From Dongia deserti (GTDB lineage: Bacteria; Pseudomonadota; Alphaproteobacteria; Dongiales; Dongiaceae): DNA of 64,000 nucleotides. The notes beneath the pieces were generated by a model. The model saw only the letters and a list, made by a program, of their open reading frames with translations. It made no database searches and was not told where the DNA came from. Made by a program: the position numbers and the translations under genes. Each line of letters starts with the position of its first letter. The first letter of the stretch is position 1. Positions 14,762 through 26,937 of the stretch are shown one piece after another. Location: the NCBI RefSeq assembly GCF_003574735.1, contig NZ_QORW01000001.1, positions 186,001 through 250,000 on the forward strand. Reading direction: 5' to 3'.

Positions 14762-16033
14762 TCAGGTCTCCAGCATTGCCTGCGTCAGGAAATCGCCTCG
14801 CCGATCAAAGGACGCGGTCTCGAACCGGAGGCCAAGTTCGCGGGCGTGGCGCCAGGAGTTGCCGAGTTCTGCTTGGGTCGGTCGGCGGGCGATCTCCGCG
14901 TATTGATCCCGGTATTTGGGATCAGCGGGATCGCAGAAGTTGTCGGGATGGAACTGCTCCATCACATTCACCGGCGCGGCCGGCACATGCTCGGCAATCC
15001 ATTCCAGGACCGGATATGTGCAGCACGCGACGTGATTGGGCATGACCAAGTGGCGGATGGAGAAATCCTCGCCCCATTCGTCGAGCAGGGCAATATTGCG
15101 CGTTACGGTCTCCCAGTACGATGGCGTTTTCGCCAGCGTCATCGCGCAACGACCTGGCCCGAATTTGAAATCCGGCAGCCACACGTCTGTGAGGATGCGC
15201 AGGATCTTCATGCTTTCCGGCGTCATGAAGAAGTTGCTGTTCCACAGCATCGGCGCGTTGAACAGGCCGTCATAGACGCCAGCGCCGGGCACCTCTTCGA
15301 ACCACCAGAAGCGATCTGCCTTGGTCCTGCGCGCTCGCGCCAGTTCAGCTTGAGTCGGCACAAAGCCGCGGCCCAGCAGCACGATGGCTGCGACAATGGC
15401 GTGCAGATGGATCACGACCTCGCCACCGACCCAATTGATGTTGTGGCAGCCTTCGCTGCGCAATGTCCACGCCATGGCCGCCAGCGTGCGCGGATCCGTC
15501 TCCTCGCCGTTATCCTTGTCCGTGCTGATGTCGCCGTTCTGGCAGAATGCGCAACGCATGTTGCAGGAGGTGAAGAAGATCGTGCCGGACCCTTCCGTAC
15601 CGCGATAGAACAGCTCCTCTCCCGTATGATGGAAGTGTGAACTGACCCGCGAACCGGAGGCGAGCTTGCATGCGCCGAACTTGACTCCTGCGATCCGGTC
15701 GACCCGACAGTTCCAGGGACAGAAATTGCAGTGGCCGAGCATGCGGTAGGCAAGTTCGCGGCATAGCTCCAGGAGGCTCGGTCCGTCCGCCTGTGACAGC
15801 AGCGGCGCGCCCGCGCGGATATCCTGCCAGCGCGCGACAAAGACCGGCGTCAGGCGATCGAGCTCCGCCCAGAGCGCGTCCTCATCGCTCGCCGCGGGAT
15901 CGATCTCAGTAGCAATCGTTGCGGCAATGCGAAACTTCGCCGGGCGCCGGTTCTCCGCGACATCGAGGTACCAGCAGAGTGCGCTGCGGATCGCTGGATC
16001 GTCCCAAATGGTCAGCTTGGCCAAATCGCTCAT
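14762..16033 (-). CDS. Radical SAM protein, PflA-like (pyruvate formate-lyase activase-like)
   Basis: Radical SAM Cys motif in SCNMRCAFCQNGDIST, preceded by a Cys cluster (GHCNFCPWNCRVDR) and the block FGACKLASGSRVSSHFHHTGEE, typical of the uncharacterised activase-like branch (COG1313 type) related to AmrS. C-terminal segments such as MPNHVACCTYPVLEWI also belong to this family. Partner glycyl-radical enzymes are not in the window. I took the ATG at 16033 (423 residues); a GTG at 16060 in the same frame, with weak AGG upstream, would add 9 residues. It is convergent with the J-domain gene. A second member of the broader AmrS/PflA group sits only 5 kb away. Confidence 0.82.
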   Translation of the reverse strand: MSDLAKLTIWDDPAIRSALCWYLDVAENRRPAKFRIAATIATEIDPAASDEDALWAELDRLTPVFVARWQDIRAGAPLLSQADGPSLLELCRELAYRMLGHCNFCPWNCRVDRIAGVKFGACKLASGSRVSSHFHHTGEELFYRGTEGSGTIFFTSCNMRCAFCQNGDISTDKDNGEETDPRTLAAMAWTLRSEGCHNINWVGGEVVIHLHAIVAAIVLLGRGFVPTQAELARARRTKADRFWWFEEVPGAGVYDGLFNAPMLWNSNFFMTPESMKILRILTDVWLPDFKFGPGRCAMTLAKTPSYWETVTRNIALLDEWGEDFSIRHLVMPNHVACCTYPVLEWIAEHVPAAPVNVMEQFHPDNFCDPADPKYRDQYAEIARRPTQAELGNSWRHARELGLRFETASFDRRGDFLTQAMLET

Positions 16034-16117
16034 GGGAGCCGGCGCCTGCTGGTCTATCACGGCCTAAAGGTGGAACAAGCCGCGCCTTCGTTCAAGAGAG
16101 ACCATGAGGTCCGAGCC

Positions 16118-19100
16118 TTAGTAATCCCACTCCAGATTGACGCCGGCCTTGCTGGTGGCGTTGGCGCCGATCTCGGTCTCCACCTTGATGTTGGGCGTCA
16201 CCTCGATCTCTACCGTGGCGGCGCTGCTCCCAGCCTTGGCTCCTTGCGACACGCCGACATAGACGCCTTCCGCCACGTAGCGGCCGGCCGTCAGGCTCGG
16301 CCCGGTGGTACCTTCCGCCTGCTCCAGCGACAAGCGATCGAGACCGGTGCTCTTCCGCAGTTTGTCGAGCACGCCCGGGCCGGTGCTGACGCCCGCAAGG
16401 TCGGCCGTCGCCTGCGCCAGCTGCAGCAGCTCGAAGGCACTGAGCGCGCCGGCGGACTTGCTGAACAGCAGGCGCGCCAGGATCTCGTCCTCCGGCATGG
16501 TGGGCACCGATGACAACGTGATGCGCGGCGCGCGGGCCGATCCCTCGACCTTGGCCGTCACCTCCAGGTCCTGCGCGCGCGTGACGGCGGTCAGATCGAG
16601 GATCGGGTCAATCTGATCCCCGCCCTCGAACGTCATTTGACCTTCGGTGAATTCCAGGCGTCTGGCTGCGATGTCGAGTGATCCGCGCCGCAACTTGAAC
16701 GCGCCGTCGATCTCAGGCTTCTCGCTCGTTCCCCCGATGTGGATGTTACCGCCCAGCTCAGCATCCAGCCCACGTCCACGCACAAAGATCTGCTGCGGCG
16801 CGCCGACGGCCAGGTCCAAATCCACGATCACGGTCTGCTGCGGCGGCTGGTCATGCTCGGCGAGACGGGCCGCCACTCGCGGCGGCGCGTTGACCTCCAC
16901 CACCTGGATCTCCTGCACGCTGGGCGGCAGGTGGTCAGGCACGCGGATGTCGGCCTTTACGATCTTCACGCTGCCCCCCAGCTTCATGCGTGATTGCAGG
17001 TTGCCGCTGATCGCAAGATCACTGTCGATGGTCGCCGCCGCGAGATCCGTGTCCAGGATTGTGGCGTTCTGCGCCCGGATCGTGAGCGCCGTTTCAATGC
17101 CGCGCGCGAGATCGACCTGCCCCTCGCCGGTGATGTGGCCACCACCCGGCGTGGTGGCGGATAGGCTGGCAATTTGAATCGCCGGCCCCTCGGCGCGGAT
17201 ATCCGCCTCGATCCGTCGCAGCTTGATTCCATAGCGCAGATTCTCGTAGCGGGAGTCCACGAGGCGCAGACTGCCGCGCAGCTCCGGCGCACTCAGCCTG
17301 CCCGTGGCCGACAGATCGAGTTCCGCCTTGCCTCGGACGCGATCGGCGCCTCCGGCGAGAAAAGCGTCGACCAGCAGCAGATCGAACGTCCCCTTCGCAC
17401 CGGCTTCGAGGCGCGCATCGGATGTCAGGCTCGGTAATGCGGCGGTAAACGCTAGCGTTCCGCCGCTCTTCGGCTTCAGTTCGCCATTCAGCTCCAATCT
17501 GCCTTGCTGCAGGGTGCCGGCAACCTGCAGGTCCGCCTGCTGCTCCGCCACGCCGGTGGCGCCGATGCCTTTGCCGGCAATCGTGAAGCGTCCGCTGGGC
17601 GCGGCGGGGGTGCCACTTACCTGCACCTCCCCATCGAGACGCCCCGTGATCGGAAGATCCGGAGCGAAAGCGCGCGCGATGGAGACTGGCAGCGACTGGA
17701 CCGCGGCGGTCAGCTGCATGTCGTCCGGAGCGACCGATCCGTCCAGCCGAACTGAGCCATCCTCGATGGCCAGAACGAAATCATCGATGCGAGTTGCCTT
17801 GGCGCCGACCTCGATGGTCGCCGGGCGCTCAGCCTTCACCTGAACGTCGCTTACGTCGGCCGTGAGCGTTTGCAGGTTGATGCGATAGCCGTCTGCGATC
17901 TGCGCAATCTCGGCAGCGGCCGCCGCGGTGAGATCGGTGCCGGCCAGCGACAGACGGGTCTGCAGCGCCGAGAGGGGACCTTTCGCCCTTAGCGAGGCCT
18001 CAGTGAATGGGCGATCCGCGATCGTCGGCTGAGCCAGATCGAGATCGGCCGTAATGGCGGGCGCTCCAAACAGATCGTCCGCCGTGGCCCTTACGTCGAG
18101 GCTGCGCGTGGTGAAGGCGTCCGCTGCGGCAATTCGGTGGCCTGTGGCAGATAGAATCGCGCCCTGCCAACCATTTGAGTCATTCAGCTGGAGGCTTGCG
18201 GAGAGATCTCCGCTCACGGCAGTGCCCGCCAGCTGTCCAAGCTCGCGCAGATCAGGCGCATTGAGATCGGCCTTCCCCGTCAGCAGCCCACCCGCCATCA
18301 CGAAATCGCCTGTCATCCTGGTCTGCCCGAGGGTGAGCACCAGATTCGGTACGGCGATCCGCTCGCCTTCGATCGCCACCTTGGTCGCGACCTTGGTTGG
18401 CAGGCGGTCGAGCGTCGCGGTGCCTTCCAACGCGATGTCCGGGTTTGAGAGCAGATCGACCGCAGTCGTGTTCAGCCTCACTTGCTGCAAGCGGCGATCC
18501 GCGATGGTCAGGGCCGGCGACTTGAGCTCCGCCACCAGTGTGGGTGCCTCCATTGTCCCGGAGACCTTGCCGCCCAGCGTGATCTCGCCCCGCAGCGTCG
18601 GATCGATCGCGGCCGTATCTGGCAGTTCGGCGGTGAACGTGAGATCGAGATCCTGCTGCGCCAACGTACCCTGCGCGTCGAACCGCGCCTTCGCGCCGGC
18701 CAGCTGCGCTGTGCTGATCGTCATCTCTTGAGGAAGGTTGCCGGTGAGCACCAGATGCAAGCTTGGCGACTGCCCCAGCAGCCGATCCGCGATTGGCATG
18801 CCGAGCGACAGAGCCTGGCTCGTTCCACTCACCTCCAGACGCTCGCCACTCTCGGCCGGAGCGAGCTTCAGTGTGACTTCGGCCGTGCCCACGCCGGGAA
18901 AGCCAAGAGGTCCTCCGATGGCGGAGATATCGGCGATGGTGAGCGTCGCGTCAGCCTGGCGCGCCGCCGCGCCCCATTGCTCGGCCCGCGCCGTGCCGGA
19001 GAGTGAGAGCTTCGCGCCCCGCAATTCCAGCTTGTCCGCAACGAGCGTACCCGCCTGATCCAAGCTGCCCGCCAGGCTCAGGTGAGCACCGTCTGTCAAG

Positions 19101-20395
19101 AGCGCGGCAAGCCGCTGGTCCGCGGCGGTGAAATCCGACATATGCAGATCGGCGCGAACGCCGATCGGCTGCTCGAACCCCTGCTCGGCCGACACATCAA
19201 ACGTGAGTTTGGTCGTACCGATGCGCAGGTCAGCCGGCGCAAGAGCCTGCGCTACGATCTCACCGGTGACATGCGGCCGATCAATCGGGCCCTGCAGACG
19301 CGCCTGCAGGTTCGCGCCCGACCAGGTGATATCAGGTACGAGCGTTGCGAATGGGCTTGAATCCGCGAGCACGCCCGTCACGGATAGATCGCCCGGCTCG
19401 GTCAGGCCCAGGACACCGGATGCGCTCACCTGTCCCGCCGCGGCGGTCGCGGAGATTCCGGACACACCAATGGTGCCGCCGCCCGGCCTGACCTCGACGG
19501 TACCTTCTGCGTTGACGCCGCCGACAATCAGCGGCCGCATTTTCTCGGGCACGAACTCATCGGGTGCAGCCTGCAGTGCGAACGTGATCGTGCGCGCATC
19601 GTCGCCGCGCACATCGGCTGTCAGATCCAGCAGCTGCTTGCCGTTGAGTTTGGCATTCGCGTGACCCTGCCAAGCTTCAAGCGGACCTTCGCCCTCCAGC
19701 GCGATCTGCAGATTGCTGCCCCGGGGCAATCCTATCAGCTTCCCCAGCACGCCGCCTTGCGGCTCATCAACCTTGCCCATGAGACGGAAGAAGTCCTCGT
19801 TCGGTCGATAGGCCAGATCGATTGTCGCGGTCCCGGTATTGCCGGCGAGCTGCCGCATCGCGAGCAAGACCGACAAGCCTTCAGCAGGTTCGCCGAATTT
19901 CGCGCTCCCTTGAAGGGAGAGTGCGGCGGGCTCGCCGAGAATCGGTGCCGCGAGCGCCAGACGCTCGATGGACAGCGAGCGCAGATCGATTGTGACCGGC
20001 AGCTCCGGAACCAACGGCCCCGACGGCGCGGGCTCAGGCGCCTGCCCGTCCGCAACCGGCGGCCGCGCCAGATCGATGGTGCTGGCCCCGATCTCGTCGA
20101 TCTGCAGGCGCCCGGACAGCAGGGCCAGTGGCGGCCACCTCACGCTGGCGCGATCAGCCGTCAGCCAGGTTCCATCGCGATCCGACAGGCTAATGCCGAT
20201 CAGCCGCATGTCGAACGGCAAGAGCCCTTCGATCGCGTCCAGGCGCACGTGCGTCGAGGTGCCTGCCGTCATATCGGCGATCAGAAGCCGCGCCTGATCG
20301 CGCGCGAAACCGGTCTGCAACGCCGCGAACAGGCCCGCGACCAGCAGCAGGAGAACGCCGATGATCGAGAGAAGGATATAGATCGCGCGGCGCAT
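16118..20395 (-). CDS. tamB: Translocation and assembly module subunit TamB, 1425 aa
   Basis: Very large, repetitive beta-strand protein with one N-terminal membrane anchor (residues ~5-27, YILLSIIGVLLLLVAGLFAAL). It has long stretches of alternating-strand sequence as expected for a bridge-like groove. The C-terminal ~350 residues hold the conserved DUF490/TamB domain, with GNIHIGGTSEKPEIDGAF, LARLLFSKSAGALSAFE and a final beta-strand EIEVTPNIKVETEIGANATSK ending in WDY. It spans the periplasm and works with TamA in outer-membrane protein insertion or lipid transport. The start ATG overlaps the TamA stop (TGATG), so the pair is translationally coupled in the order tamA, tamB. Confidence 0.95.
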   Translation of the reverse strand: MRRAIYILLSIIGVLLLLVAGLFAALQTGFARDQARLLIADMTAGTSTHVRLDAIEGLLPFDMRLIGISLSDRDGTWLTADRASVRWPPLALLSGRLQIDEIGASTIDLARPPVADGQAPEPAPSGPLVPELPVTIDLRSLSIERLALAAPILGEPAALSLQGSAKFGEPAEGLSVLLAMRQLAGNTGTATIDLAYRPNEDFFRLMGKVDEPQGGVLGKLIGLPRGSNLQIALEGEGPLEAWQGHANAKLNGKQLLDLTADVRGDDARTITFALQAAPDEFVPEKMRPLIVGGVNAEGTVEVRPGGGTIGVSGISATAAAGQVSASGVLGLTEPGDLSVTGVLADSSPFATLVPDITWSGANLQARLQGPIDRPHVTGEIVAQALAPADLRIGTTKLTFDVSAEQGFEQPIGVRADLHMSDFTAADQRLAALLTDGAHLSLAGSLDQAGTLVADKLELRGAKLSLSGTARAEQWGAAARQADATLTIADISAIGGPLGFPGVGTAEVTLKLAPAESGERLEVSGTSQALSLGMPIADRLLGQSPSLHLVLTGNLPQEMTISTAQLAGAKARFDAQGTLAQQDLDLTFTAELPDTAAIDPTLRGEITLGGKVSGTMEAPTLVAELKSPALTIADRRLQQVRLNTTAVDLLSNPDIALEGTATLDRLPTKVATKVAIEGERIAVPNLVLTLGQTRMTGDFVMAGGLLTGKADLNAPDLRELGQLAGTAVSGDLSASLQLNDSNGWQGAILSATGHRIAAADAFTTRSLDVRATADDLFGAPAITADLDLAQPTIADRPFTEASLRAKGPLSALQTRLSLAGTDLTAAAAAEIAQIADGYRINLQTLTADVSDVQVKAERPATIEVGAKATRIDDFVLAIEDGSVRLDGSVAPDDMQLTAAVQSLPVSIARAFAPDLPITGRLDGEVQVSGTPAAPSGRFTIAGKGIGATGVAEQQADLQVAGTLQQGRLELNGELKPKSGGTLAFTAALPSLTSDARLEAGAKGTFDLLLVDAFLAGGADRVRGKAELDLSATGRLSAPELRGSLRLVDSRYENLRYGIKLRRIEADIRAEGPAIQIASLSATTPGGGHITGEGQVDLARGIETALTIRAQNATILDTDLAAATIDSDLAISGNLQSRMKLGGSVKIVKADIRVPDHLPPSVQEIQVVEVNAPPRVAARLAEHDQPPQQTVIVDLDLAVGAPQQIFVRGRGLDAELGGNIHIGGTSEKPEIDGAFKLRRGSLDIAARRLEFTEGQMTFEGGDQIDPILDLTAVTRAQDLEVTAKVEGSARAPRITLSSVPTMPEDEILARLLFSKSAGALSAFELLQLAQATADLAGVSTGPGVLDKLRKSTGLDRLSLEQAEGTTGPSLTAGRYVAEGVYVGVSQGAKAGSSAATVEIEVTPNIKVETEIGANATSKAGVNLEWDY

Positions 20396-22236
20396 CAGAA
20401 TGCCTGCCCGATGCTGATGTAGAACGCCACCGGATCGTCATCCTCGCGCGGGTTGAGCGGAACGGCAACATCGGCGCGGATCGGGCCGATCGGCGAGTAA
20501 TAGCGGAAGCCGAGGCCGGCCGCATATTGCACGTCTTCATTAAAACTGGGGAACACCTCCTCCGTCACGGTTCCGGCGTCGAAAAATGGAACAATGCCGT
20601 AATCCTCCAGGAAGCGGTAGCGCACCTCGATGCTGCCTTCGACCAGGCTGCGCCCGCCGGTTGGGTCGCCATCCTCGTCGAGGGGGCTGATGGAGCGAAA
20701 TTCATAGCCGCGCACCGAACCGCCTCCGCCGGCATAGAGCAGCCGGTCTTGCGGCAACTCATCAATGGATCCGCCGAAAACACTCGCGACAGAAAGCCGG
20801 CCGGCCAGCACGAGGTTCCCGCTGCCCGACAGATCGAGATAAGAGCTGCCGGCGGCCCGGGTTTGAAAGACGTCCTGGCTGGAGCCGATGACTTCCGGGA
20901 ATGCTGCGCCCGTCAAACCGAGCCGGACACCTTTTGTCGGGTTCAGAAGGTCATTGCTGGTGTCGTAGTTGATGGCGCCGGTGGGACCGAACAGCTCGAA
21001 ATTCCTGGTCACGCCGTCGTCCGTGATACGCGAGATCTCCGCCTCGCCGCCAAAGCTGACGTTCAACGTGTCACTGAGCCGGCGTTCCAGCCCGAGCGTC
21101 AAGGTGGCTGCTTTCCGGTCGAAGGTCTCGGAATCGTACTCCTGCACCAGCGCAAGATTGCTGCGCAACGTCTGCTGCTCGCTGAGAAAGTCCGGCTTCG
21201 CGAAATCGGCCGAGACGCCATAATTGGGCTCCGACAGCTCGTTCTCGCCGAGACCGGAGATGTCGGCATCGAGGCGCAGGCGCTCCGCGCCGCCAAACAG
21301 GTTGCGATGGCCCCAATAGGCCTTGGCCCCGGCGCCGTCATTGGTCGAATAGTTGGCGCCGAAGCCGATGAAGCGCCGGTCGCGCTCGATGACCTCGATA
21401 TCGACCGGCAGCCGGCCGGCCTCATCTACGCGCTCCGCCGTCGTGATCTTCACGGATTCAAAGACGTCGAGGGACCGGAGATCGTCCCGCAGGCTGGCGA
21501 TCTCACTGGGCGCGTACGACCTCCCCTCGAACTTGGCCACACGGCGATTGACGAAATCAGCGTCCACGCGATCGAGACCTTTCACGCGGATATCGCCGAG
21601 CGTGGCCGGCGGACCGGAATCGACCACATAGTGGACCGACACCGACCGATCCTCGTGGTCCACCACAGCCGGCTCGAGATTCACGGACGCGAAGGGGTAA
21701 CCTTGGGCGAGCACCGCGTTGAGCAGCCGATCCCGCTCCGCCATGATGTCGGCGGCGCGCGCGGGTGCCTTCGGCGCCAGTTCCGGCTGCAGCTTCTCCG
21801 GCAGTGCCTCTCCGCCAGTGATGCGGATTTCGCGCAGGTGATAGAGCTTGCCCGGACGGATCTCGATCGTCACCGGAATTACGGTTTCGGGCGCGGGCTC
21901 TCCATCCGCTGGAGGCAATGCCTCGGCCGGCCGACCAGCAACCAGAACGGACACCGTACCATTATAATAACCCGAGGAGCGCAAGGCCTTTTGAAGCCGC
22001 TCCACATCCTCCTGTGCGCGGCGGTAGAGACCGTAGAGGCTATCGGGGGGCTTGGCCCCCAGCTCGATCAACACGGAACTGGCCCTGGCCGCTTCCTCCA
22101 GGACAGAGTCCTCGATCGGCGCCAACTCGGTCTTGTACTCAAGGGCAACGCCTGGGTGTGCTCCCAGCGACAGTAGAAGCACAAGGAAGAGTAGCCGGAA
22201 AGGCGGGGCCGGCCGGTTTCGGATCAGCGACTTCAT
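20395..22236 (-). CDS. tamA: TamA, Omp85-family outer-membrane assembly factor, 613 aa
   Basis: A signal peptide lies at the N-terminus (residues ~10-32, PFRLLFLVLLLSLGAHPGVAL). POTRA-like segments follow (~35-270) with YHLREIRITGGEALPE and ATLGDIRVKGLDRV. The C-terminal barrel (~290-613) carries the Omp85 hallmarks FIGFGANYSTNDGAG, GGGGSVRGYEFRSISP (the VRGY/F motif) and a final strand FYISIGQAF, ending in the outer-membrane C-terminal Phe. It anchors the translocation and assembly module in the outer membrane. It overlaps tamB by one base. An inverted repeat (22272-22316) lies between its start and the rpe stop. Confidence 0.95.
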   Translation of the reverse strand: MKSLIRNRPAPPFRLLFLVLLLSLGAHPGVALEYKTELAPIEDSVLEEAARASSVLIELGAKPPDSLYGLYRRAQEDVERLQKALRSSGYYNGTVSVLVAGRPAEALPPADGEPAPETVIPVTIEIRPGKLYHLREIRITGGEALPEKLQPELAPKAPARAADIMAERDRLLNAVLAQGYPFASVNLEPAVVDHEDRSVSVHYVVDSGPPATLGDIRVKGLDRVDADFVNRRVAKFEGRSYAPSEIASLRDDLRSLDVFESVKITTAERVDEAGRLPVDIEVIERDRRFIGFGANYSTNDGAGAKAYWGHRNLFGGAERLRLDADISGLGENELSEPNYGVSADFAKPDFLSEQQTLRSNLALVQEYDSETFDRKAATLTLGLERRLSDTLNVSFGGEAEISRITDDGVTRNFELFGPTGAINYDTSNDLLNPTKGVRLGLTGAAFPEVIGSSQDVFQTRAAGSSYLDLSGSGNLVLAGRLSVASVFGGSIDELPQDRLLYAGGGGSVRGYEFRSISPLDEDGDPTGGRSLVEGSIEVRYRFLEDYGIVPFFDAGTVTEEVFPSFNEDVQYAAGLGFRYYSPIGPIRADVAVPLNPREDDDPVAFYISIGQAF

Positions 22237-22271
22237 GGAAGGAACTAATCAGAAAAGAACCCAACGGTCGA

Positions 22272-22316
22272 CGCACCTTTGCTGCACGGAAAAATCACAG
22301 CTTGGTCAAAGGTGCG
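22272..22316. repeat. 10-bp inverted repeat between tamA and rpe
   Basis: CGCACCTTTG (22272-22281) and CAAAGGTGCG (22307-22316) are perfect inverses separated by 25 bases. It sits between the tamA start and the end of the cbb operon. It may be the base of a terminator for the cbb operon or an operator for tamA; there is no clear T-run, so the role is unclear. Confidence 0.4.
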
Positions 22317-22347
22317 AACCAGTGCGGCTCGTTCTGGCCGAGGCGCG

Positions 22348-23025
22348 CTAAGCGGCCTTTGCGGATCGGCCCGCTGCCCGCAGAGATTCGATATTGGCGC
22401 GATAGGTCGTCTCGGTCCCGCCTTTGAAGACAGCCGAGCCGGCGACCAAAACGGTCGCACCGGCTGCGACGACCTGCGGCGCGGTGGCGGGCGTGATGCC
22501 CCCATCGACCTCGATCTCAATCGGCCGGTTTCCGATCAAGGCGCGCACCCGCCGGATCTTCTCGATCGCGGCGGGAATGAAGGCCTGTCCGCCGAAGCCT
22601 GGATTGACGCTCATCACCAGGACGAGGTCGAGGCGGTCCAGCACATGCTCGATCGTATTGACCGGCGTGGCGGGATTGAGCGCGACGCCGGCTTTCTTGC
22701 CGAGCGCCCGGATCGCCTGAAGGGAGCGGTCGAGATGCGGTCCTGCTTCGGCATGAACGGTGATCAGGTCAGCGCCGGCCGCGGCGAATCCCTCGACGTA
22801 GGGATCGACCGGCGAAATCATGAGATGCACGTCGAACGGCTTCGTGCTGAAGCGGCGCAGCGCCTGCACGATCGGCGGGCCGAACGTGAGATTCGGCACG
22901 AAATGGCCGTCCATCACGTCGAGATGGATCCAATCGGCCTTGGCGCGGTCCACCGCCGCCACTTCCTCGCCAAGCCGCGCGAAGTCGGCGGACAGGATCG
23001 AAGGTGCAATGCAGAGGGGAGGCAT
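22348..23025 (-). CDS. cbbE: Ribulose-phosphate 3-epimerase (CbbE), 225 aa
   Basis: Interconverts ribulose 5-phosphate and xylulose 5-phosphate in the regenerative Calvin cycle. The family signatures are complete: [10 protein letters not shown] at the N-terminus, [17 protein letters not shown] with the metal-binding His and Asp, [23 protein letters not shown] and the VDGGI phosphate-binding block, with GSAVFKG at the end. The ATG at 23025 overlaps the cbbX stop (TGATG) and has AAGGTGG upstream; a GTG one codon earlier is less likely. It is the last gene of the leftward cbb operon. Confidence 0.95.
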   Translation of the reverse strand: MPPLCIAPSILSADFARLGEEVAAVDRAKADWIHLDVMDGHFVPNLTFGPPIVQALRRFSTKPFDVHLMISPVDPYVEGFAAAGADLITVHAEAGPHLDRSLQAIRALGKKAGVALNPATPVNTIEHVLDRLDLVLVMSVNPGFGGQAFIPAAIEKIRRVRALIGNRPIEIEVDGGITPATAPQVVAAGATVLVAGSAVFKGGTETTYRANIESLRAAGRSAKAA

Positions 23026-23948
23026 CACTGCGCCACCTTCTGATCCTGTCCGGCGATTGCGAAGACGCGACTGGCGAGGATGTCGGCTGCCTCGATGGTA
23101 GACAGCGCGATGGCATCGATCGGTCCATCGGACGTCTCGAACAAGCGGTTGGCTTGCCGCAGGCGCGCGCGGTCCAGCGCATTGCGGATGGAGCGCGCGT
23201 TGGCGAAGTGCGGCTGGCGCCGGCGCTGCTCGATATATTTGGCCAGTGCGGCGCGGCCGTGGCCCGAGAGTTTGTAGTGGCTCTTGGCCAGCATCAGCTC
23301 GGCGATCTGCAGCAGCTCGTCGTCTGCGTAGTCCGGAAAATCGATGTGATGCGCGATGCGGGAGCGAAAACCAGGGTTGCTCTCGAAGAAGCGCTCCATG
23401 CGGTCGCCATAGCCGGCCAGGATCACCACCAAGTCGCCGCGCTGGTTCTCCATCACCTGCAGCAGGATCTCGATCGCTTCCTGTCCGTAGTCGCGCTCGT
23501 TCTCCGGCCGGTAGAGATAATAGGCCTCGTCGATGAAGAGCACGCCGCCCATGGCGCGCTTCAGCACCTCCTTGGTCTTGGGCGCGGTGTGGCCGATATA
23601 TTGCCCGACCAGATCGTCGCGTGTGACCGTCACCAGATGGCCACGCCTGATGAGGCCGAGGCGATGCAGCAGGTCGGCCATGCGCAGCGCGACCGTGGTC
23701 TTTCCGGTGCCCGGATTGCCGGTGAAGCTCATGTGCAGGGTCGGCGGTTCGTCTGTAAGGCCGAGCTTGCGGCGCGCCCGCTCCACCAGCAGGCGCGCTG
23801 CGGTTTCCTGGATCCGCTGCTTCACCGGGGCGAGGCCAACCAACTCAGAATCGAGCTGGCGGAACACCTCGCCGATCCCGGCTTCCTCATACTCGCGGCG
23901 CAGATCGATGCTGGTCGGCACCGTCTCCGGCACAACCGGTTCAGTCAT
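23025..23948 (-). CDS. cbbX: CbbX, red-type RuBisCO activase (AAA+), 307 aa
   Basis: AAA+ motor that remodels inhibited red-type RuBisCO by pulling on the large-subunit C-terminus. Walker A is GNPGTGKTT and Walker B is [12 protein letters not shown], with the pore-loop region [12 protein letters not shown] and the sensor/arginine-finger segment [14 protein letters not shown] chose the ATG at 23948, which overlaps the end of cbbS by 8 bases; an upstream start at 24014 would run into cbbS. Its presence confirms the red (form IC) nature of the RuBisCO encoded next to it. Activity is normally stimulated by RuBP. Confidence 0.96.
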   Translation of the reverse strand: MTEPVVPETVPTSIDLRREYEEAGIGEVFRQLDSELVGLAPVKQRIQETAARLLVERARRKLGLTDEPPTLHMSFTGNPGTGKTTVALRMADLLHRLGLIRRGHLVTVTRDDLVGQYIGHTAPKTKEVLKRAMGGVLFIDEAYYLYRPENERDYGQEAIEILLQVMENQRGDLVVILAGYGDRMERFFESNPGFRSRIAHHIDFPDYADDELLQIAELMLAKSHYKLSGHGRAALAKYIEQRRRQPHFANARSIRNALDRARLRQANRLFETSDGPIDAIALSTIEAADILASRVFAIAGQDQKVAQ

Positions 23949-24360
23949 AGCGCGCCCCTTCCGGCCGGTCGGTGGCGTAGGCGCGTGTGCGATAGCGGAT
24001 GCGCCGCCCCGCACCCTCTTCCCGCTCCAGCATGAAGCCGTCCTCCGATTTCGGCCGGTTCACGATGAAGGAGAGGCGGATCGATTCCCAGCCATGACTG
24101 GCATCAAACGCCGAGAGGCGGATGTAGCGATCGCCATAGGCCTTGCGGCAGGCCTGCAGCTCCAGCATGACGCCGGCCGCATCCTTGATGTCGAACATCG
24201 GATGGCCCCACATCTCCCAATACGTGTTGCGGGGGTGCGGATCGTCGGTGAATTCGATGTTCACCGCCCAGCCTTTGCCGAGGCAGTAGTCGATCTGGGC
24301 CGCGATCTGCTGGTCCGTGAGATCGGGCAGGAACGAGAAGGCGCCTTGTGTGATGCGCAT
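23941..24360 (-). CDS. cbbS: RuBisCO small subunit, red type, 139 aa
   Basis: Starts [19 protein letters not shown], the standard red-type small-subunit N-terminus. [13 protein letters not shown] and the C-terminal extension ([19 protein letters not shown] and beyond) complete it. Red-type small subunits have this C-terminal hairpin extension that helps hexadecamer assembly, and the 139-residue length matches. It sits 12 bases after the large-subunit stop, and its end overlaps the cbbX start. Confidence 0.97.
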   Translation of the reverse strand: MRITQGAFSFLPDLTDQQIAAQIDYCLGKGWAVNIEFTDDPHPRNTYWEMWGHPMFDIKDAAGVMLELQACRKAYGDRYIRLSAFDASHGWESIRLSFIVNRPKSEDGFMLEREEGAGRRIRYRTRAYATDRPEGARYD

Positions 24361-24372
24361 GATGGTTTCTCC

Positions 24373-26935
<2,563 letters not shown>

Positions 26936-26937
26936 GA

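Noticed and set aside
20527-22176. A 549-codon + strand frame opposite tamA
   Set aside because: It has no domain character and mirrors the tamA codon pattern; tamA has signal peptide, POTRA-like and Omp85 motifs.
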